Assembly (NCBI GenBank): GCA_028583405.1
Contig: CM053258.1
Location: 4,371,738 to 4,435,737, forward strand
Source: Pogonophryne albipinna
Lineage: Eukaryota; Chordata; Actinopteri; Perciformes; Artedidraconidae
Reading direction: 5' to 3'
Length of the DNA: 64,000 nucleotides
Shown here: positions 51,537 to 64,000 of the stretch, in pieces
Numbering within the stretch: the stretch's first letter is position 1
Layout of the letters: each line of letters begins with the position of its first letter
The notes under the pieces: model-generated
Told to the model about the DNA's origin: nothing
Databases searched by the model: none
The model's input: the letters and a program-made list of their open reading frames with translations, nothing else
Made by a program: the position numbers and the translations under genes

Positions 51537-52123
51537 CACATGTGTCAAACTCAAGGCCCGGGGGCCAAATCAGGCCCTTGGTGGATTTAATTTCGGCCCG
51601 CAGGATAATTTGTAATTACTATTAGATCTGGCCCGCCGGTATATTGCACGCACACCTTCACTCCATCCTGAGGGTCTCCTCAGCTCAGAGCCTGAGCCCA
51701 AACATTGATGAACTTGCACCCAAGATGAGATGCCAAGTATCTGAACTAGCTTCGCAGAGCAGCACACTGAATTTAATGGATGTTTCCTTCTGCACTTTTT
51801 CTCTCACGACAACAGGGCATGTTTGTTTTTCTCTTTGAGGGAAATAGTTTTTTTGAAACTGTTGTTGGCCTGTGGAAAAATGTAATCATAAGAAATGACT
51901 CTGGAAAAGCTGCAGATAGAGCCATAAGAAATGAATGCAACTGATTATTTAATGTGTAATGTTGTTTTTATAGGCAATAATTTAAGCTTTGTTAGTTCCA
52001 GGTTTAATATGTGCAATAAGTTCATTTCAATAAGTTCTGCAATAAACATTGAACCAGTCCGGCCCTCGACTAGTACCCATTTTTTTATGTTGGCCCACTG
52101 TGTATTTGAGTTTGACACCCCTG
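51537..52123. mobile_element. hAT-like non-autonomous element, second copy of CAGGGGTGTCAAACT type
   Basis: The left end is cacatgtgtcaaactcaagg and the right end is tttgagtttgacacccctg. The interior shares ggcccgggggccaaat with the copy at 13,281. Flanking 8-mers ctctaggt and atccaagt match at only five positions, so the duplication is degraded. It lies between tfap2b and tfap2d. Confidence 0.7.
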
Positions 52124-53295
52124 ATCCAAGTAGATCAGTTATTAAACAATATTGCATATTCATAGAAGGGAAATGATGATTATAAAGAAAACAGGGCCAT
52201 CAGTTCATCATTGGATAAGGTTTCCAGTAAGCTTTTAGTCCCTAAAGTTTCAGAACATAGTGAGAAATCCCTTTTACCAAAAGCAGAGGTGATATTGTCA
52301 CATTGCTTGTTTTGTCCAAACAGCCAAGAAATGACCAATATTCAGTTTGCAGTGATGGAAACTTCAGAGAAAAACGGCGAATGTGAGAAACCACAAACAG
52401 AGAATGGTGCTAATGATAGGTTTTTGCTTGATAAAGGACTTGTCAAAGGATAATGTCAGCACAAAAGGGACATTTTGGCACTTATGCAAAGATGTGGTTG
52501 CATATCACAGTACTTGTTAGACTAAACGTTGGTTTTAACTGTTGCAGGTTTGCTTTGATCCCTTATGTTTCCTGATATGGAGAGAAACACTCATTGACAG
52601 AAATACTGCAGGTGTCAGTAAGTCTCCACAAATCACTCCGTTGTAATTGTGATCATCCTAGTGTTGCTATTTGTCACGATGCATTCCACATCAACAATGG
52701 CTCAGCTTTGTCCCAGCACCATAACACATTGACTGCATGTGTGTGTCTGTGGGATAACACCATCTGTCAAAAAGCAGACCAAACAATAACAGCATGACTG
52801 GGAACGCATACTGGCGTTGTGCACCCGTGTCACTTCCTGCCTTCACTTCCTCTCTCTTTGCTGCTATTACTCCTCCACCTGAGGCTCCATTTGCATTGAG
52901 TCAGGGTGACACCGGCATCACTGTAAATGCATCCTGTCTGATTATGTATGTTTGTGTTGTGCGGTGAACGTGACCTCTTTTTAAATGAGGGGAATATTAA
53001 AGAGTGAACCGAGCCCGGATGGAGACGCCACGCAGCAGCTCCCCTCTGTTTTATCATCACAAATAAATAAGCAGAAAAGCTGACAGAAGTCGCTCAAACT
53101 AAAAGGAAACACACATGCTCGCATCTACAAAGGAGGCTTTTGAACTTGTGTGTGGGTAAAGCCTTTTTTCACAACATTAAAGAGGAACTGTGACTTTTTA
53201 ATTTGAACACTGTGAACTTGGATGGATCATTCACACTCACTGGCTCTTTTGTCACCTTCTGTATGTTAAAGCATGCTGTGTGTGCGTGTATACCC

Positions 53296-53297
<2 letters not shown>

Positions 53298-53374
<77 letters not shown>
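53298..53374. repeat. (TG)n microsatellite
   Basis: About 38 pure units, just past the candidate tfap2d polyadenylation signal. Confidence 0.95.
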
Positions 53375-53377
<3 letters not shown>

Positions 53378-53420
53378 CACATCATGAAACCAGAGTAAAT
53401 AGTAGAACACGTAGCAACTG

Positions 53421-53426
53421 TCTTTA
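53421..53426 (-). promoter_or_regulatory. Candidate polyadenylation signal for tfap2d
   Basis: AATAAA on the minus strand about 1.3 kb past the tfap2d stop, followed by a weakly GU-rich stretch (gacagttgctacgtgttct). If real, the 3' UTR carries three CA/GT arrays (54,417-54,509; 53,922-54,022; 53,692-53,792). Chosen by position only. Confidence 0.3.
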
Positions 53427-53691
53427 TTGAACACCAGCATTTTTAGAAGGTAGGGATTTAACATATATATAGTTGAAAACCTACAAGAAAAGTAATTTAA
53501 ATATTTATATATATTTTTACAAATGTTCATGAGCGAGTCAGAGAGCTTGTGTCGGCTAAACTTGCGATCTGGGGAGTGTACAAAGATAGACATGCACAGG
53601 GAAGAGGAACGACGGCAACCGCAGAGTCACCTGTTACAAAATGGCTGAGTTGGACCCTTCTTTCTTTCTCTCTCTCACTCTGTCTTTCTCT

Positions 53692-53705
53692 CACACACAC
53701 ACACG

Positions 53706-53792
<87 letters not shown>
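53692..53792. repeat. (CA)n microsatellite, tfap2d 3' region
   Basis: About 50 units with acgc and acaaac interruptions. Confidence 0.95.
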
Positions 53793-53793
<1 letters not shown>

Positions 53794-53919
53794 ACAGTGT
53801 AGCCTAACCCAGGCAGTGGTGTCAGTCTCTGATCCAGAAACAGTGTCTGCCTCTCTGTCGCCCACATGGTAAACACACTGGTTGATATGGCACTGATTGT
53901 ACAACTCTCACAGGTACAG

Positions 53920-54024
<105 letters not shown>

Positions 54025-54414
54025 TATGTCTAAGGGTTATTTCTTTCAATTTAAACTGTTGAAGATGTTTGGGAAGTGATGAATTCAGTTCAGGAACCCA
54101 AAACGTTTTGTGAAGAAAAGATATTTCTCTCAATTAAAAATTAACAATAAAAAATAAATTAAACGAACCTTCAAAGGACAGAAAAAGTGTTTCAGTTTTT
54201 ATATTCAAGCAGAGAATGTGCACTTAAATTAGCTGGACCCTAAGTGTGTGTAGTGTGTGTTTAATGTTGTGTTGGCAGTCACCACCCCTGTCCTTGAAAA
54301 CTGTGACGTCAGCATGTCCACGTTTACTTCCTGTTTACAGAATTAAGAAATCAACAAATAAAAAGTCTTGGATGAATCATAGCCGTCTCCATGGCATAAC
54401 TCCTCCTTGTCACG

Positions 54415-54416
<2 letters not shown>

Positions 54417-54509
<93 letters not shown>
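54417..54509. repeat. (CA)n microsatellite, tfap2d 3' region
   Basis: About 46 pure units, 210 bp past the tfap2d stop. Confidence 0.95.
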
Positions 54510-54510
<1 letters not shown>

Positions 54511-54716
54511 CAGGACTTCTTGTTTGGGACAGTTCAGGTTAGTGTTACATTTCAAAATGAGATGAATAAATAATAATAATAAAAATGGTTAGTCCCACAG
54601 AAGAAGTCACACGAGTTAACAAATCCTTTCTGACAATGCACCCTTACACACTCTCTCTCTCTCACACACACACTCCTAAATGCAGCGCTCCAAGGCACGG
54701 GGACGGTGGGAGTGGG

Positions 54717-59275
<4,559 letters not shown>

Positions 59276-62200
59276 CTGCACACAAACACAACACATAGCA
59301 ATGTTAGGCATGGAGGAAAAGGAATAGTTTAAGAAAGAAGAAATGTAAATAGTTGTCAGTTGAGTCACTTGATAAGGTTGTATTGTTGAGTCACACAGCA
59401 CACATTTCCTTTTACACAAACTATGTTGTCCCCTTTTCTTGAACTAAGACAAACAGCCCCGTTTATCCCTATCATGTTGTTTTTTTTATACTAAAATTGG
59501 GTTTTCAACGATCAGGAAGTTTTTCATGGAACAGTGAATAATCACTTCGGTGTTGCTTTTGTAAAAGCTGACAGGAATCGTTGCAAAAATAACTGGCTGT
59601 GTGTTATTTTAACTAACAGCCACTATATTACATTGTGTTTCCCCTGCTATAAGAGTGAATACATGGTTGGCAGACGCATTTCTCTAATGAGGCTGAGTGT
59701 CAACAGACAAACAAACATGAAGCATTGCAGCACCACTCAACAGTGGAAACATTAAACAAAGAAAAACTGTGAAGCAATCCAGCAGATGTAAAACCCTTCA
59801 CTTGCTCTAGGTTGATAAAAGCTTTTTATAAATCATTGGTGAAATTGTGCGTTGCACCTATCCTGCACTACAGTTACCAATGATGGGTCAAAACATCATG
59901 AACAGGAATGCTAACCCACCTTATGACCACATTTTACTTTTCATTTTTAATAATAGTTTGTTTTAACATCGCACAGATTAAAACACGAGAAACATAAGTG
60001 TTATTTTTCTCTTATTTTGAGCGTAGCTGCTTCCAGGTCTGTGCTGAATACAACCCCTCAAAATCAATGGAGACCTTGAAAAGCCTCCACTCATAGAAAA
60101 TACATGTGCATTTTAGTCTAATGCATAAAAGTATGAATGTATCCTCAACCCTGAGGACTTTGGATTCTTACAAACTTTGTATCAGATTTCCCTTATTTGT
60201 AAAAAAGCAACTATATATTGGAGGATAATCACAGTTACTTTCCCGGTGTCTTATAACATTAAAATGATTCATCAAACAAAGATATTTTTATATTAACAGC
60301 CTTTCTTTTGTCACAGGCAGTATGTTAATCCACATTTGTGTTTACACTGCCTCAAAAACCTGCCTCCAAACCCAAAACCCAAATTAAGGACACGGCCTAT
60401 TTGATCTTTGCACATGAAAACCATGCATCTCCAAAATGTCTCCTTTTCAAGAGCTAAGAAAAACAACCCTCTTTTGAGCTTTGTAGAAATATATTTCACA
60501 GATAATCCAACTGATTTTAAAATGGTCTATGTATTTTAAGAAGGAGGTGAAGTCTTTTAACCCATTTGAAAACCCTGAATCCTTAAGTTTATCTGAAAAC
60601 TGACCAAATATTTGAAGAAACACCTTTTTTTCCTGGACATGTGGCTTGTTCACAGCCTTTAAAGGCAACATATATATTATTCAAATCTGAATGTAACCCA
60701 ATTTGATAGTAAAGGCACATTTGATCCATACAAGTCTAGTATCTTCAAACACCAGTGGTGAGATCAATGTGTTTTTCTCCTTTTGACTTGTTAAATATTA
60801 CATTTAGTACAATATAATATGTATATTTCTGTGTCAGCTCAATATTAGTCTGTATGTAAGAAAAGCCTGCTGTAATCTTCAATAAAAGCCTCCCTTCAAT
60901 CACAAACCACCGGCTTGTGTTCTTGAGGCTTCTAAATGAACGATTGGTGTTGTGATGGTGAAGGCTCTCACATTATTAATTACACCTGAATCAGTGTAGC
61001 TGCATCCTTCTGGAATAAATCGACTGCTCTGCCTATTATTATTAAACTTTCACTTGAACTAACGTCCCAAGCAGCTGAAACGCAAGGTTTCTGTCTGATG
61101 TACTGTAGGCTATATTCTATTATTCATCTGCCTCATTATCAAATCTAACAGCAGGGTGTGTCGCTTTGTTATTAGGCCGTGCTGGATATGATGGAATGAA
61201 GAAAGGGAAGCCATTTAGGCCGAAAGAACAACGCTGCAGGCGAAGATTGGCTGCACACCCAATCTTTCCAGGCAATGTGGACAATTTGGCCACCGAGTAA
61301 GCCTTGTATATGAGCAAGTGTAACCTATATTCTTTGCTCTGTGAATCTATTATTTAGGTTCAGCAGAAATGCGCTAGTTTCTCTGGCCGCAGGAAGGCAG
61401 TCAGACAGAAACATGTCAGCCAGGTTCAGCACTACGGACAGCGACGTCCACCTTTCTGTTAAGCACCTCTTGTGCAGAAGTGGAGGAGTAATGACGTATT
61501 TGTGTAGACCCGACACGGAAGTTAGCATTGCAAGGGTTCCCTCAACAAAATACAATAGGATTTTTCCATTGGATTTCAGAATATTGCAGAAAATAGGATA
61601 TTAGGCATGAACACGGCACCTTTTGTTCAGCAAGATCATCTCCACATATTCACTCAGATGTTATCATTTTTTTAAGCCTAAATCCAATCGCTAGAAGTTA
61701 AAAGCTAACGTTGGGCTATAAACAACCTGCATTAAGGTCACATGACTTCATGTCACCACCGTTAAGCTAAAGGGCAGCTAATGTTTGACGTGAGGACGTT
61801 TGTTAGTTTAGTTACTTGTAAGCTGCCATTTTTATGACGGATAAACTTGAGAAATTCGTATTTACTGGTCTATTTTATGTCTATTTTAAACTTTTGAATC
61901 GAGACCCGGAAGTGGTTAAATGCAAACTAATTTCCGGGTTTTAGGACTCATCCCTGAACCTCTCTATTGTGTGGCAACTATTGTACTCCAGCACTTTGTG
62001 CAAGGCAGTAAGGGAGTTGTATTTCACTATGGCATGCGTTAGATTGCAGGTCGAGGGGAATCCATTGATACTTTGGTTAACTCATATGTGTGTGCATGTA
62101 TGTGTGCGAAGTCCGGCTCGTCTGTGTCTGTGTGTGACACAAACCCTGCAGACCTGTCTGTCAGACTCACGCGCTCTGACAGGGGCGCGCGCCTCTGAAA

Positions 62201-62279
62201 GCCGTGTGTTCACATCATATTAATTCCCCTAAAAATGTTTTGATTCAAAGTAGTTTGTATTTCATGTTGCCAAGGGCAA
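59276..62279 (-). other. Probable tfap2d intron, nothing else seen
   Basis: Sequence upstream of the first visible tfap2d exon. No AP-2 exon, other gene or named repeat was recognised. Frames at 60,311-60,671 and 61,120-61,317 have no domain support. Confidence 0.5.
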
Positions 62280-62590
62280 TCGAAAAGAGCTATTGCCGGT
62301 ATAGTGCAGTCAGTGGAGCGCGCGGGCCCAGAGGCGATAACGGTATTTAAACGGAGAGTAGCCTCGGGCTGCGGCGCGAGCGGCGGGCGGGATCACACGC
62401 GGAATCAAGCGCCTTTTACGAGTTTGCCACGAAAATTAAAGAAAAAGAGACACGGGCCAAATGTCATTCTCCTCATATTCTAACAACAATGTTTATAGCT
62501 CCAATAAAAAGCCCACCAATGTCTTTAACAGAATAGAAGATGCACGTGCACGGGAGGTGGTGACGGGGGCGCGCCTGACAGATCTGCTTG
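62280..62590. promoter_or_regulatory. CpG-rich block upstream of the visible tfap2d exons
   Basis: Contains gcgcgcgggcccagaggcga, gctgcggcgcgagcggcggg and gacgggggcgcgcctgac around an AT-rich core with catattctaacaacaatg. No AP-2 frame was found on the minus strand. Candidate intronic control element or an unrecognised promoter. Confidence 0.3.
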
Positions 62591-62598
62591 ATCTAAGA

Positions 62599-63058
62599 GA
62601 AGTGGTGTAAAGTAAATAGGTAGCCTACATTTACTCAAGTAGCCTACTCAAGTACAATTTTGAGAGAACTGTTCTTTATTTGAGTATTTCAATGTTTTGC
62701 TACTTTTTATTTCCCACTACAATTTAGAGGTTAACATTTATGTAATATTTAGTTACTTTTCACAATTGGATTAATGATGTGAAATATAATCAACACTTAA
62801 ATCAGACTTTAGTTCCACCTGGAGTAAATTCACAAGCTACCCTGCAGTAGCTACTCAAAGTCATTAAAACTAGCTGCACCTTTAATGATCAATAATTATA
62901 ATCAAAGGCTATGTATTAGTCTGAAATGGGCCAATCTGCATAATGAGTCATTTCACTTTTTGTACTATATTACTGTTACTTTAAGTAGCATTTTGAATGC
63001 AGTACTTTTGCTTGCAACAGAGTATACTTAAATACAAGATCTCCTTCTCCCACCTCTG
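62599..63058. mobile_element. Second copy of the CAGTGGTG-type MITE
   Basis: It begins agtggtgtaaagtaaatagg and ends ctcccacctctg, with the shared interior ctcaagtacaattttgag. It lies upstream of the visible tfap2d exons, probably in an intron. No clear target duplication. Confidence 0.6.
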
Positions 63059-63179
63059 TTTGAGCATGCTGTTATAAAGCTGAACTGGAAAAGGGGATAG
63101 AGGGGGGATGATTAAAAACACAGACGACTCCTCCTAAGTAGGATCCGCGTTTCTTGAGTGATTTTCTTTTGAAAAAGGT

Positions 63180-63450
63180 TATGTGAATATTCATGCCGCC
63201 AAAGCCGCAGTCAGAAAGAACAACATTAATATGATCTCGGCTGAATCCGGGGCCCCGCGCGGCATTAGCATATCAAAGCGTGCGCCCGAGGCGAGAGAAG
63301 CTATCGATACGGGAGCGCGAGGTAAAGCAAAGATTATTGGTTGTGATGGTTGCAGCGGCTGAGCTCAGGGCCAAATACGGCGCACCATTAACCGAAAGTG
63401 ATAGCGAAGGGATTCCCGCGTCAATCCGAGAGAAAAGCCCCAACACCTAG
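63180..63450. promoter_or_regulatory. Second candidate element upstream of the visible tfap2d exons
   Basis: Contains gaatattcatgccgcc, ggggccccgcgcggcattag, attagcatatcaaagcg and aaagattattggttg. CpG-rich yet carrying POU/homeodomain-like and CCAAT-like motifs. Function is inferred. Confidence 0.3.
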
Positions 63451-64000
63451 AATGAGCTGATGAAAAATTAAACCCGAAACACAGCCTTCCTCTCTGTGAG
63501 GAAAAAAACACACATAGTTTAAAATATCTATGGCTTTGATGGAGCTAAAAGATGGAGTGATAAACCCAGACTAGTGAGGAAATATGCTGGCCTGATGTCT
63601 GAGTTCATCCATCTCTTAAAAGGCTTTATTTTACTGTATCTGGTTTAACAGTTAGCCTAAACAAGAAATAACAATTACAGCATTTAAGATTAACAATTAT
63701 TAATGTTATCTGGTCTACATTACAACCCACATATAAATACATAAGGCAAAAATAATAATATTTGCCCAGAAGCTAAATGAACATTATGTGCAATCATTTA
63801 CAAAATAAATTATTGACCTATAATTTAATTTGTAGACCCTTTAGTTTGTTTAATGAAGCCTCATAGCCTTTTAGTTATTATTTTCATTGTGTTTTTAAAA
63901 ACGATTAAAAATAGAACTTGTAGCAAACATAACAAGGTTATTACTAGTATCCATGTTTTCCCATTTTTGCTATTAGGGGAGAGGTCATGAGCTGCAATAT

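Noticed and set aside
59276..64000. Search for the missing tfap2d 5' exons (activation-domain exon and short linker exon)
   Set aside because: No minus-strand segment resembling those exons was seen, so the gene is reported as partial.

Overview
The window is vertebrate nuclear DNA, almost certainly from a teleost fish. The evidence is spliced AP-2 transcription factor genes with canonical GT-AG introns, a very high density of long (CA/GT)n microsatellites, and fish-type dispersed repeats (hAT-like and piggyBac-like MITEs, a tRNA-derived SINE, LINE tails, a truncated LTR element). There is no prokaryotic gene organisation.

Layout. Bases 1 to about 32,200 are gene-poor 3' flank of tfap2b. They hold many microsatellites, several non-autonomous DNA transposons, and one 5' LTR with about 2.7 kb of internal sequence built from tandem repeats (19,951 to about 23,125). 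Bases 33,152-45,829 (minus strand) hold the complete seven-exon coding region of tfap2b (AP-2 beta, 436 aa). Inside its intron 1, at 43,601-43,642, is an alternative first exon encoding an N-terminus of the MLVHSYSTA type. Bases 46,000-53,400 lie between the two genes. Bases 54,717-59,275 (minus strand) hold the last five coding exons of tfap2d (AP-2 delta). Its 5' exons were not found up to base 64,000 and must lie beyond the window.

Transcription runs from high to low coordinates, so the order is tfap2d then tfap2b on one strand, which as I recall is the arrangement in other vertebrates. Both proteins are AP-2 factors that dimerise through a C-terminal helix-span-helix region and bind GC-rich sites through the adjacent basic region. 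The N-terminal activation region is visible for tfap2b (PPPY motif, VKYE sumoylation-type motif). The surrounding gene-poor DNA contains several microsatellite-bounded blocks rich in homeodomain and POU-type motifs, which are candidate regulatory elements.

The observations most worth checking are: the alternative tfap2b first exon; long CA arrays starting within about 10 bases of a 5' splice site in both AP-2 paralogues; poly-C tracts at three acceptors; a foldback element in the tfap2b 3' region; the LTR element whose internal region is made of tandem arrays with periods all divisible by three; and a piggyBac-like MITE pair in which only one copy has grown a microsatellite. I found no clear previously undescribed enzymatic or defence system.
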